DNA from: Arthrobacter mobilis
GTDB taxonomy: Bacteria > Actinomycetota > Actinomycetes > Actinomycetales > Micrococcaceae
Length of the DNA: 42,892 bases
Assembly (NCBI RefSeq): GCF_012395835.1
Contig: NZ_JAAZSQ010000017.1
Span: 52,430-95,321 of the forward strand
Direction of reading: 5' to 3'
In this document: positions 34,718 to 42,796 of the stretch, piece by piece
Layout of the letters: every line of letters begins with the position of its first letter
Numbering within the stretch: position 1 is the first letter of the stretch
Translations under genes and position numbers: made by a program
The notes under the pieces: generated by a model
Told to the model about the DNA's origin: nothing
Seen by the model: the letters and a program-made list of their open reading frames with translations, nothing else
Database searches by the model: none

Positions 34718-35048
34718 CCGGCCCGGCGGGCATGGTTCTGCCGCGGGTGGTCCCCGGCAGGGCACGGAGCCGCCCCGGCCGACGGAGGTTTCCTGCCGGC
34801 CTGACGCTGACGTGTTCCCCGGCAGCAGGGCCGCCCGGTGCCGGGGAACGCCGGGTGTCGGAGCCGGAGGAACGGGTCCGGCCGCCGGTAGCGAAGTGCC
34901 GGGGTACGTCGGCGGCGCGGATGCGGATGCCGGGGGAGACCATCACCGTGCCCGGATACCTCCTCCGCGGCCGCCTCCTGAGCAGGGTGGTGGCGATCGG
35001 CAGGACGGCGCCCGCGAGGATGATGACTGCTGCAATCCCCTGGGACAT
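34671..35048 (-). CDS. Small protein with an N-terminal membrane segment
   Basis: A 125-residue ORF with an excellent AAGGAG 6 bp before the ATG. Residues 3-22 (QGIAAVIILAGAVLPIATTL) form one hydrophobic helix followed by LRRRPRRRYPG, so the protein is probably anchored with its basic tail in the cytoplasm. The remainder is Arg/Gly/Pro-rich without a known domain, and its last 47 bp overlap the end of the convergent recombinase partner; the natural end may be earlier. Function unknown. Confidence 0.45.
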   Translation of the reverse strand: MSQGIAAVIILAGAVLPIATTLLRRRPRRRYPGTVMVSPGIRIRAADVPRHFATGGRTRSSGSDTRRSPAPGGPAAGEHVSVRPAGNLRRPGRLRALPGTTRGRTMPAGPVTGRLSAPAWPGSPR

Positions 35049-35266
35049 CGGCTGCTCCTTGCATCAGGTCGTCTGCCAAAGTACATCCGTATGGGGAGGG
35101 GTCGGTCCGGCAGACACACGGCCGGGCGGAGCCGGCTCCGCTGCGGCTGCCCGGGCATCCCCGGGGCTGTCGACGCCCCGGACCTGGCACGGGGAGGAAG
35201 CCCAAGGCCATTCGCGGCCGCCGCTTCCGGCAGGACAGCGGCGGTGCCGGCTTCCGGCCCGGGCGC

Positions 35267-35629
35267 TCAGGTGCCATCGGTCACCTTGGCCACGCGCCAG
35301 CCCTCGGTGCGGGGGTCCCGGCACAGCTCCAGGGTCCGCAGCGGGGACGCCGCGGCGGCGCGCACCGGCAGACGCCAGAACTCGGTCTCGACCAGGCTGG
35401 CCCGGCCCCGTCCTCCGGGCAGGCCGGCCTTCCACCAGGGCCAGCGGCCAAACCAGTGCCGGACCTCGCCGGCCACCGGCCAGACCCGGTCCCGCCAGCG
35501 CACCGCCAGCGGCTCGCCCCGGGCACCGAAGCGGATCTCGGCCAGCGGATTCCCTGCGCGCGGCAGTGCTGCTGCTCCCGGTGCCTTCGAATCACGATGC
35601 TTCCGCGCCGCCTGGAGCACCTTGTTCAA
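35267..35629 (-). CDS. DUF6504-like small protein, 5' end cut by an IS element
   Basis: A 120-codon frame reading AEIRFGARGEPLAVRWRDRV, WPVAGEVRHWFGRWPWWKAG, VETEFWRLPVRAA and ELCRDPRTEGWRVAKV. The WRxRxWxV...HWFxRWPWW...E.WR pattern resembles DUF6504 proteins, some of which accompany error-prone polymerase genes (imuB/dnaE2) in actinobacteria. The TTG used as start lies 2 bp from the left repeat of the IS5-type element at 35631, so the original N-terminus and promoter were probably displaced. Whether it is still expressed is doubtful. Family assignment is from memory of the pattern. Confidence 0.4.
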   Translation of the reverse strand: MNKVLQAARKHRDSKAPGAAALPRAGNPLAEIRFGARGEPLAVRWRDRVWPVAGEVRHWFGRWPWWKAGLPGGRGRASLVETEFWRLPVRAAAASPLRTLELCRDPRTEGWRVAKVTDGT

Positions 35630-35630
35630 C

Positions 35631-36624
35631 TTAGAGGTTCCGCCGATAGGTCAGGGCCGGCGGGTGGGACGGGTGTCCCGGCGGTGGGTGGTCCAGGCCT
35701 CGCGGATCAGCCTCCGGGGCACGATGACGGCGTTGGCCAGCTCGATCATGGCGTTGATCACGGCGGTGCGCCGTTCGGTGCAGACGACGAGCTTTTTGAA
35801 GCCGCGGTTGTGCCAGGAGTTCGTGCGTTCGACAACCCAGCGTTTACCGGCCTGGATCGGCGCGGGCTTGCCCTTGACCGCGACCTGTACCTGGCAGCCA
35901 AGCTCGGCGAGCATTTCCCGGGTGGCGTTGGAGTCATAGCCGGCGTCCAGGTGCACCATGATCTGTCCGGGCAGACGGAACCCGAACCGGCAGAGCTTCT
36001 CCAGGGTTGGGCGCAGCAGCGGGGAATCATGCCGGTTCGCCGCCGCGGCCACGGTGCCGAGCGGGATGTCCCTGCCATCGACCAGGACGGAGCGCTTGGT
36101 GCCTTGCTTTCCGCGGTCCACCGGGGAGCGTCCAGCAGCCTCGCCGCCGCAGGGGACCTTGACGATGCACCCGTCCACAACCAGGTCCTCGAGCTGGAGG
36201 CCCACGATCCGGTCGTAGGCCTCCAGGCAGATCTGCTCCAGTTCCTCGAAGACTCCCGGGGCGATTCACTCCACTCGTCCCGGCGTCTGCGGAGCGTGGT
36301 GGCCGAGCAGCCGGCCTCGGCGATCTTCTCGTAGGCGGCGCCAAGCGCCAGAACCTGGACGAGCTTATCGAACACGATCCAGTCCAGGACCCTTGGCCGG
36401 TGGCACCCAGCAGGTGGTGGTCCGGAGCGGGCGGGATCAAGGCCTCGAATTGGGCCCGGAGGGACTGCATGACAGATGATGGGAGGGCAGGCACGAAATT
36501 CCTGAGCTAAACGCGTTTCTAGACAATCCGTGTTTAACAGGGTTTGTGCCTGCCCTGTCAGTTAATGACGTGCTCCTGCCGATTAATGACGTACCCGCCC
36601 ACCACCTATCGGTGGAACCTCTAA
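35631..36624 (-). mobile_element. IS5-type insertion sequence, copy 1
   Basis: TTAGAGGTTCCGCCGATAGG at 35631 matches, reversed, CCTATCGGTGGAACCTCTAA ending at 36624, with one mismatch over 21 bp. The flanks differ (TTA left, TAA right), so this copy lacks a clean target duplication, as expected after recombination with another copy. The transposase is in three frames. It shares ends and overall plan with copy 2 at 41489-42455 in the same orientation. Confidence 0.75.
35651..36470 (-). pseudogene. IS5-family transposase, frameshifted (copy 1)
   Basis: Frame 1 starts MQSLRAQFEALIPPAPDHHL. Frame 2 carries VFDKLVQVLALGAAYEKIAE and LRRRRDEW. Frame 3 carries LEDLVVDGCIVKVPCGGEAA (first Asp), SPVDRGKQGTKRSVLVDGRD, HLDAGYDSNATREMLAELGC (second Asp) and RWVVERTNSWHNRGFKKLVV (the Glu of VER). 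Breaks lie near 36395 and 36262. The DDE residues are in one frame, but the DNA-binding N-terminus is not joined to it. About 70% similar in protein to copy 2 by eye, so these are related elements rather than a fresh duplication. Confidence 0.75.
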
Positions 36625-36809
36625 CCCCGATTTCTGAGATGGCGTGCAATCTCAGCTTCGATCTCGCGGCTGGACGATTCGCCATACTGCATTGCGAGCG
36701 ACGCGGCAGCTTTGGAAACGTCGGCCTGTGCCACGTTCGCAGCCATGCCAGCGGCGAAGATCAGACCTTTGACTACTTCAACAATCTTAACTTCTGGCAC
36801 TCCAGCCAT
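36621..36809 (-). pseudogene. Gene truncated by IS5 copy 1
   Basis: Starting at an ATG preceded by GGGGG, the frame encodes MAGVPEVKIVEVVKGLIFAA, then GMAANVAQADVSKAAASLAM and SSREIEAEIARHLRNRG, with good codon use and helical character. The stop TAG is created exactly at the junction with the IS end (GG|TTAG), so the C-terminus has been cut off. No family recognised. An inverted repeat in front (36826-36875) may be its operator. Confidence 0.5.
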
Positions 36810-36825
36810 GACGGCCCCCAAGGTA

Positions 36826-36875
36826 GATAGACAGTTCGTCAGAAAATCTACTCGAACTGTCAGGGCGTGTCTATC
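36826..36875. promoter_or_regulatory. Nested inverted repeats upstream of the truncated gene
   Basis: GACAGTTCG (36830-36838) and CGAACTGTC (36853-36861) are exact reverse complements 14 bp apart. Around them, GATAGACA (36826-36833) pairs with TGTCTATC (36868-36875). They suit an operator or leader hairpin for the minus-strand gene at 36809. Confidence 0.4.
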
Positions 36876-37361
36876 AAAGGTTGGTCTGAGATGGTGGCTT
36901 GAGGTGCTGCTTCTCTATAAGACTGTCAGTCAGGAACGGCGGTTCTTCGATTGAGAACCCTCAGTATACGGTGGGAACGTCGAAGACGGCAGTCGGAGTG
37001 CGTGCAGGAGTTCGGATATTGCCGTTCAATACAGGACGCTGAGTACAGGTTCTCAGACCCGTTGGTTGACTTCGGGCATGATCGATTGCCCAATCGCCTC
37101 ATGACGGGCGAGGGTACTTCCATTCGGATACTCCGGTTGTCAACTATCTCTGCTGAGAATTGGCCGGCTAACCTTTGCTCAATGGGATCCAAGGAAACCG
37201 TCAAGCCAAGCTGCGTTTTTAACCACTAATCCTGACAATCAAAGTTATAAAGCATTCGAAGGTGCCCAGAGCAAACATACTAGAATTACTATCGAATGGA
37301 TGCGGATCTGCCCGAGGACGTCTAAGCTGGGTGGTCCGACCACCATGTCAGGGGGAACAAA
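36876..37361. other. Intergenic stretch upstream of the vWA-PP2C-kinase operon
   Basis: No gene is recognisable. The last 130 bp are AT-richer (37225-37300) and include TAGAAT at 37281, a possible -10 box without a good -35. The operon promoter probably lies here. Confidence 0.4.
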
Positions 37362-38036
37362 GTGGCCAGTCAGTTCAGATACGAAGTAGACATCGTCCTC
37401 GTCATCGACGCAACAGGCAGCATGCATCACCTCCTGGATGAGGTGAAGGCGAACGCCTTGCGCTTCCACGATGACCTTCAGGCCGAGATGTTCGCGAAGG
37501 ACAAAGAAATCGACAAGCTCCGGGTGCGCGTCATTGCCTTCCGGGATTTCTGGTACGACGAAGAGCCGCTGGTCGAATCTGACTTCTTCGTAATGCCTGA
37601 TGAAGCAGAAGCGTACTCACGCTTCGTTCAGGGAATCGTCGCCAGTGGCGGCGGCGACGAACCCGAGTCCGGGCTCGAGGCCCTGGCCGCAGCCATCAAT
37701 TCTCCTTGGGCTACCGGCGGTTCGAAGAGGCGGCAGGTCATCGTCCTGTGGACCGATGCAAGTGCTCACGCCCTGGAGAGGGCCCAGACAGGTTCTCCCC
37801 CGGCATACCCCGCCGGGCTGCCCAAGGACTTCGACGAACTGACTGACTTGTGGATGGGCCAAGGGCCGATGTCAGCGCCTGCCCGGCGGCTACTGATGTA
37901 CGCGCCCGACGCGACCCCTTGGAGTAGCATCGGCTCCTACTGGGATCAAAACGTCCACTACATGTCCCGTGCTGGAGAGGGCCTTCAGGAAGTTGACTAC
38001 AAGGCTGTACTGGACGCTATCTCGCAGTCGGTATGA
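37362..38036 (+). CDS. vWA-domain protein (TerY-like)
   Basis: A 224-residue protein started at GTG with AGGGGGAAC just upstream. It is almost entirely one von Willebrand factor A domain: the MIDAS start VDIVLVIDATGSMHHLLDEV (about residues 8-27, DxTGS variant), LRVRVIAFRDFWYDEEPL as the central strand, SGGGDEPESGLEALAAAI (MIDAS Thr/Asp loop), and RQVIVLWTDASAH with the last acidic residue. This is the TerY type, which binds divalent metal and serves as a partner-binding module. Its stop overlaps the start of the phosphatase (ATGA). In known TerY-P triads a vWA protein, a PP2C phosphatase and a kinase are encoded together; that matches here. Cytoplasmic, no signal peptide. Confidence 0.88.
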   Translation: MASQFRYEVDIVLVIDATGSMHHLLDEVKANALRFHDDLQAEMFAKDKEIDKLRVRVIAFRDFWYDEEPLVESDFFVMPDEAEAYSRFVQGIVASGGGDEPESGLEALAAAINSPWATGGSKRRQVIVLWTDASAHALERAQTGSPPAYPAGLPKDFDELTDLWMGQGPMSAPARRLLMYAPDATPWSSIGSYWDQNVHYMSRAGEGLQEVDYKAVLDAISQSV

Positions 38037-39304
38037 CCGCGAACGGTGCAGGAGCGGGATGGTTACCCCAGGAGCCGACGTCAGAGACACCGGCACATTC
38101 CTTTAGATATTCGGACGGCCAACCCTTGATCGGTCCAGATCCAGATCCCTCGGTCCGGCTGGTTCCGGATCGAGTTCCCACGGATGCGCCCGACATGACC
38201 GAGCGGATGTCGCCCGGTTGCCTGGAAGTGGCAGAATCGCGTACGGGGACCAAAACGGGTGGCCCGGGAACCGTCCCGTTTATCGGGACTATCGACTTGC
38301 CCAAGATCATCGATAACGGCGAGGACGCGCCTGCTATCGCCCTCGGCACTGCCGACCGGGAGCACGGCGTGCTGGCGGTGTGCGACGGCATGGGCGGCGC
38401 TGGCTCCAGGCGCGTGCTTGTCGACGGCCTCGAGCGCAGCGAGGCTTGGCACGCCGCACGTCTGGCAGGTATGTCAATCGAGCGTTGGGTCAGATCGGAC
38501 GGGTTCTCTTTCACCGACCCTGACATGGAGTCACTCGAGGCTGGGATTGATGAATCCCTGCAAAGAGCAGCCCGACAGCTTCCGCAGCGCAACCCTGCTC
38601 TGAAGAGCAAGATGATCCGCACCCTCCCGACCACCTTGACGCTCGCGCTGTGGAACACCAAGATTGACGGCTCGGTAAGTGTTACCGCGGCATGGCTGGG
38701 GGACAGCCGCCTGTACGGGATGTCGCCGCAGACCGGGCTCTTTCAAATAACCGTCGACGACGCAGCAGGAAAACCCGACGCGCTCGAAAGCCTGCGGACC
38801 GACCCTCCTCTAACAAAATGCGTCAGCGCGGACGGACCGACGCGCTTGCACCGGGGCCGGATTATCTTGCCCGAACCGTCAGTTCTATTCGCCGCCTCCG
38901 ATGGATTCTTCGGATACGCCAAAAGTCCCCTGCATTTGGAAGCGGAACTGCTGAAAGCCCTGTGGAGCCACTCCGATTGGGATGGATTTTTGGCCGCGCT
39001 TAAGAGATTCGCCAGACAAACAGCTGCTGACGATGTGTCCGTTGCCTTGGCACTTCTCGGAACGGACAGCTGGACGGAATTCCGGGCGGGGTTCCAGGAT
39101 CTTGTAGAGGCGCGTTGCTCTCAACTACAGCAGCTCGACCTTCAAGACGCACACGCCGCGCGGCTCAGAGAACTAGGACGTGAGGCCACTGAACTAGCCC
39201 GTGAGGCCACGGAACTGGCCGAAGCCTCCCTCGAGCAGGCCTGGCGGCGGAGAACCAAGAGCTATTACCGCCATGCCTTGTCGGAAGGCCCAGCCAATGG
39301 ATGA
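38033..39304 (+). CDS. PP2C-type protein Ser/Thr phosphatase
   Basis: A 423-residue protein overlapping the vWA gene by 4 bp. After a disordered N-terminal 75 residues come PP2C motifs: VCDGMGGAGS (about 115-124), TTLTLALW, AWLGDSRLYG (about 220-229), FAASDGFFGY (about 287-296) and ADDVSVALAL (about 332-341). These supply the acidic metal ligands. The C-terminal 70 residues form a charged coiled coil with a repeated REATELA unit, probably for contact with partners. It should reverse phosphorylation by the kinase encoded next, and the vWA protein may hold both. The coiled-coil tail is not a regular part of PP2C enzymes. Confidence 0.88.
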   Translation: MTANGAGAGWLPQEPTSETPAHSFRYSDGQPLIGPDPDPSVRLVPDRVPTDAPDMTERMSPGCLEVAESRTGTKTGGPGTVPFIGTIDLPKIIDNGEDAPAIALGTADREHGVLAVCDGMGGAGSRRVLVDGLERSEAWHAARLAGMSIERWVRSDGFSFTDPDMESLEAGIDESLQRAARQLPQRNPALKSKMIRTLPTTLTLALWNTKIDGSVSVTAAWLGDSRLYGMSPQTGLFQITVDDAAGKPDALESLRTDPPLTKCVSADGPTRLHRGRIILPEPSVLFAASDGFFGYAKSPLHLEAELLKALWSHSDWDGFLAALKRFARQTAADDVSVALALLGTDSWTEFRAGFQDLVEARCSQLQQLDLQDAHAARLRELGREATELAREATELAEASLEQAWRRRTKSYYRHALSEGPANG

Positions 39305-40475
39305 GTTGTTGAAGGGTTACCGCCCGACGGAACCGTTCCGCGTGGCCGGCGGCGGCCAGTGCGAGTGGACCATTGCTGAAAAGGGGGGCCGTCCCTACTT
39401 CATCAAGAAATTTCTCCATCCCAAGTTTCCAGTAGAAGGTTCGCCAGGTTCGTCACAAACGAAGGAGCGTCAACGCCACCAGTGCGAAATCTTCGAATCC
39501 CACCAGCGCTCAGTCATGAAGGCGCTCCATCCGCTGGTGGGATCCGGGGGGAACCTTGTCGTACCGACCGATTTCTTCAGAGTCGGGACGACCTATTACA
39601 AGGCAGCGGACTGGGTAACAGCTAACGTTGCACCAGAAGCGGTCGCAGAGATCCCTCTGCAGGCCAGGATCATCGTGTTACTCACCCTAAGCGCCAGCCT
39701 CAGGATCCTGCATGGAGAGAACTTGGTCCACGGGGACATCAAGCCGGCCAATATCCTCCTCACACAAACCGGCGAACGATACATCAGCAAGCTAATCGAC
39801 TTTGACGATTGCTTTCGGCCTGGTTCTGTGCCGGATCCGGAGTCCTTGGTCGGCGACTTCAAATACTACTCGCCAGAATTAGGGGAATATATCTCCAGTG
39901 ACGACGGTGGCGAGAAACTTGCGGTGGCACTGACGACCAAATCCGACATCTACGCGCTAGGCCTTGTATTTCACCAGTTCATCACCGGTAAGACGGTCGC
40001 CCTGCCCGGGCTATACAAAACATCCTGGCAGGCCTCGCTGGATGGCCAACGACTCGAACTGGCAATGGACGTATCGCCGCGCTTGGAAGACCTGATCAAG
40101 AACATGCTCGAGCGCGAGCCCAGCAAGCGACCTTCCGCAGGAGAGGTATTCGACAGATTGAAAGACGTACAGCGCGACCTGCGGAGCGGGTCGTCGCCGT
40201 CCCCCAGCTTCACGCGAACTTCACGACCCGAAGCGGCTCGGCCAATAGTGGCGCCGCACCGCGACGATCCGGGTGACGTAGTTCCGAAAACGTCCCCGGG
40301 CTCAAGCCGCTTGAAGATCAACATGTCCCGCAGCAGTACCCCGTTGTCTTCATCGGAAGAGAGCGCCGACGGGAGAATCGTCGAGCCCACGGCCGGCATG
40401 ATTCCCAGACCGCGGCTGACGATGAAGGGACTGCATCGGATGCCAGTGGACGAGGAAGGGCCCGGCGGGTCTTAG
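39297..40475 (+). CDS. Protein Ser/Thr kinase, degenerate catalytic loop
   Basis: A 392-residue kinase starting at the ATG that overlaps the phosphatase stop by 8 bp, with GGAAGG 9 bp upstream. Motifs: a glycine loop FRVAGGGQCEWTIAE, the ATP-lysine in YFIKKFL (about 40), catalytic loop LVHGDIKPANILL (about 141-153), LIDFDDC (about 165-171), SPEL and KSDIYALGLVFHQFITGKT. HRD is replaced by HGD and DFG by DFD, so it is a non-RD kinase that may be less dependent on activation-loop phosphorylation. The C-terminal 110 residues are Ser/Pro/Thr-rich and lack a membrane helix, unlike PknB-type kinases. It is likely the kinase arm of a TerY-P triad. Confidence 0.88.
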   Translation: MDELLKGYRPTEPFRVAGGGQCEWTIAEKGGRPYFIKKFLHPKFPVEGSPGSSQTKERQRHQCEIFESHQRSVMKALHPLVGSGGNLVVPTDFFRVGTTYYKAADWVTANVAPEAVAEIPLQARIIVLLTLSASLRILHGENLVHGDIKPANILLTQTGERYISKLIDFDDCFRPGSVPDPESLVGDFKYYSPELGEYISSDDGGEKLAVALTTKSDIYALGLVFHQFITGKTVALPGLYKTSWQASLDGQRLELAMDVSPRLEDLIKNMLEREPSKRPSAGEVFDRLKDVQRDLRSGSSPSPSFTRTSRPEAARPIVAPHRDDPGDVVPKTSPGSSRLKINMSRSSTPLSSSEESADGRIVEPTAGMIPRPRLTMKGLHRMPVDEEGPGGS

Positions 40476-40477
40476 CA

Positions 40478-41314
40478 TTGTGGATTTGCCCTTATTGCCA
40501 TCACAGCAATTCACCGGATAGGCCGGCTTGCGAGGTTTGCGACCGGCTGTCTGCCTCTGTCTGTGCCCTGCTGCCACCGGGCTTGATCGGCACTTCATGT
40601 ACCGGGACTGTCGAGAATATCGTCGGTGGCGGCTACATCGTGAATGTCGGCGATGGAATCCGGGCCTTCCTTCCTCACAGCAAGGCCGGCTTGGAGCGAG
40701 GCACACCCTCATTCGTACCAGGCCGGGAGATAGATGTCGTCGTGACGGAGGTGCAGCCTCGTCGACGAAGCGTCGTCCTCTCGCGGCTCCCTATTATAAA
40801 GACACGGCGAGAGGCAGCAATGTCAGCACTGGCTCCAGGCGACATCGTCGTCGGCCGGGTCGAAGGCATAGCGAAATTCGGAGTCTTCGTTTCCATTGCC
40901 GGCACACGCGGTCTGATTCACAGATCGGAACTGTCCTGGGATCAAAATCCGGTGCTGGATGTTGTACACGTGGGCGAAGAGTTGGAACTCGAGGTACTCC
41001 GGCTCGACCTCGACCGCGGACGGATCTCGCTTTCACGGCGTAAACGCCTGCTCCCTCCACTGCAATACGCGAAAAGGAACTGGCCCGTCGGAACGACGAT
41101 GAGGGGCGAAGTAACGGCCATCAAATCGTACGGCGCATTCGTGCGCCTGCCCGTGCCCGCAGAACTCGGGCGCCTCGCCGGGCTGGTTCACATCTCGGAC
41201 ATGCCATATGGATACGCCGTGGAACCGGCCGAGTTTGTTTCTCTTGGAGAGCGTGTGGATGTCAGCGTTCTTTCCTACGACGTTGACCGTGTCAAACTAT
41301 CAATGAGGCGCTAG
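40478..41314 (+). CDS. RanBP2-type zinc finger plus three S1 RNA-binding domains
   Basis: A 278-residue protein starting with TTG 2 bp after the kinase stop. The N-terminus WICPYCHHSNSPDRPACEVC fits W-x-C-x2-C-x3-N-x6-C-x2-C exactly, the RanBP2 zinc-finger rule. Then come three S1/OB repeats: about 37-103 (GTVENIVGGGYIVNVGDGIR), 119-188 (GRVEGIAKFGVFVSIAGTRG) and 203-278 (GEVTAIKSYGAFVRLPVPAE ... LVHISDM). Known S1 proteins bind RNA or the ribosome, and RanBP2 fingers can bind single-stranded RNA. As the last gene of the vWA-PP2C-kinase operon, it is a plausible phosphorylated effector that acts on RNA or translation. That role is inferred. Confidence 0.85.
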   Translation: MWICPYCHHSNSPDRPACEVCDRLSASVCALLPPGLIGTSCTGTVENIVGGGYIVNVGDGIRAFLPHSKAGLERGTPSFVPGREIDVVVTEVQPRRRSVVLSRLPIIKTRREAAMSALAPGDIVVGRVEGIAKFGVFVSIAGTRGLIHRSELSWDQNPVLDVVHVGEELELEVLRLDLDRGRISLSRRKRLLPPLQYAKRNWPVGTTMRGEVTAIKSYGAFVRLPVPAELGRLAGLVHISDMPYGYAVEPAEFVSLGERVDVSVLSYDVDRVKLSMRR

Positions 41315-41488
41315 CCACCTCCCTGAACAGCAAAGTCCGAGAGGACTGACGCGGCCTTGACGGCCTGCGAAACCGCACAGTTGGCAGCACTGCCGGCAAA
41401 GTGCGCACCCGGCCGTCAACGCATCTCCAACTAACGAGCCATGGTCGCACAGACAATCTCGCCTGGATATGAGCCAACGCAACGCGAC

Positions 41489-42455
41489 TTAGAGGTTCCG
41501 CCGATAGGTGGGGTCATGGGCGTCGCTTTGGCCGGGTGTCCCAGCGGTGGGTGGTCCAGGTTTCGCGGATGAGCCGGCGGATCACGATGATGCTGCTGGC
41601 CAGAGCAATGAACGCCTTGATCACCGGGATGCGCCGGTCGGTACAGAGCGCCAGTTTTTTGAAGCCGCGGTTGTGCCAGGAGTTGGTGCGTTCGACCACC
41701 CAGCGCTTGCCGACCTGGATCGGGGTGGGGATGCCCTTGGTGGCGACCTCGCCCTCGCATCCGAGTTCGGCGAACAGGTCCCGGGTCCTGACCGAGTCGT
41801 AGCCGGCGTCCAGGTGCACGGTGATCCGCTCAGGCAGGGCGAAGCCGAATCTGGACAGTCCCTCGAGGATGGGGCGCAGCAGGGGCGAGTCGTGCCGGTT
41901 GGCCGCGGCGACCTCGGCGTGGAGCGGGATGCCCTTGCCCTCGACCAGCACAGAACGTTTGGCTCCCTGTTTCCCGCGGTCCACCGGGGATTTTCCGGAG
42001 GCTTCGCCGCCGCAGGTGACCTTTGACGATGCATCCGTCCACGGCCAGGTCCGCCAGGTCCAGGCCCGCGACCCGGTCGTAGGATTCCAGGCTGATCTGT
42101 TCGAGGTCCTCGAAAATGCCCGCGGCGATCCATTCGTCGCGGCGCCGCCGGATGTTGGTCGCCGAGCACTTCGAGTCGGCAATCTTCTCGTAGGAGGCCC
42201 CGAGCACGAGGACCTGGAGCAGTTTCTCGAACACGGTCCGGTCCGGGACCCGCGGCCGGTGGCACTCCAGCGGGTGGGCATCCGCCACCGGCGGGATTAG
42301 GGCCTCGAACTGGCTCCAGAGGGGTTTCATGACGGAGATGGAACGGCAGGCACAAGCACTCCTGGCAAAACGCGAATCTGAACAATCCGTGTTTAACAGG
42401 GCTTGTGCCTGCTTCGTTAATCCGGCCTGGGCCTACCTATCGGCGGAACCTCTTA
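41489..42455 (-). mobile_element. IS5-type insertion sequence, copy 2
   Basis: TTAGAGGTTCCGCCGATAGG at 41489 and, at 42436-42455, CCTATCGGCGGAACCTCTTA are matching ends. TTA lies at both outer edges (41489-41491 and 42453-42455), a likely 3-bp target duplication around GAGGTTCC...GGAACCTC. It is in the same orientation as copy 1, about 4.9 kb away, with the vWA-PP2C-kinase-S1 operon between. The stretch 41315-41488 before it is non-coding. Confidence 0.8.
41514..42330 (-). pseudogene. IS5-family transposase, one-base frameshift (copy 2)
   Basis: Begins MKPLWSQFEALIPPVADAHP and reads VFEKLLQVLVLGASYEKIAD, RRRRDEWIAAGIFEDLEQIS and LADLAVDGCIVK in one frame. At 42020-42025 the plus strand has CCTTTGAC where copy 1 has CCTTGAC; the extra base moves VTCGGEASGKSPVDRGKQGA, HLDAGYDSVRTRDLFAELGC and RWVVERTNSWHNRGFKK into the next frame. 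Restoring one base would give a full DDE transposase of about 270 residues. Joining the frames needs a +1 shift, unlike the -1 shifts used by some IS5 elements, so mutation is more likely than recoding. Confidence 0.75.
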
Positions 42456-42796
42456 GCAACCAGGTCCGTTTGCCAATTCCTGGCGAGGGCCTGCGGCTGT
42501 TGGGCGACGGTCCCGCTCATGTGTGCCGGGCCGCCAGCGGGCCCGCCGGCGACCTGCAGGTTCCGGAACAAGGTCTGGAACCCGGGAATAGCCGGCCTTG
42601 GACACGGCACCTGCACGCTGTGAACAGATAGTTAGGCAACGGGCAGACCGGGACCGGGTAACTTATTCCACTCCCCGGGCAGGGCAGGGAGCTTACGCTC
42701 CCAAGCCTGTCGGGACTCGCGGAACGCGCAGGATCTGTCAAATGACTGATGCCGGTTCCGGTCGTTGAGTTCCTGGCCGGTTTAAGCCGGTTTTAA
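42456..42796. other. Intergenic stretch, no gene recognised
   Basis: Short open frames only. The GC-rich sequence near 42770-42795 (GCCGGTTTAAGCCGGTTTTAAT) contains a small GCCGG/CCGGT repeat followed by TTTTAAT, possibly a terminator of something to the left, but I cannot assign it. Confidence 0.3.

Noticed and set aside
42018-42028. Programmed -1 frameshift in IS5 copy 2
   Set aside because: Joining the two frames needs a +1 change, and copy 1 has the uninterrupted sequence with one base fewer at the same point.
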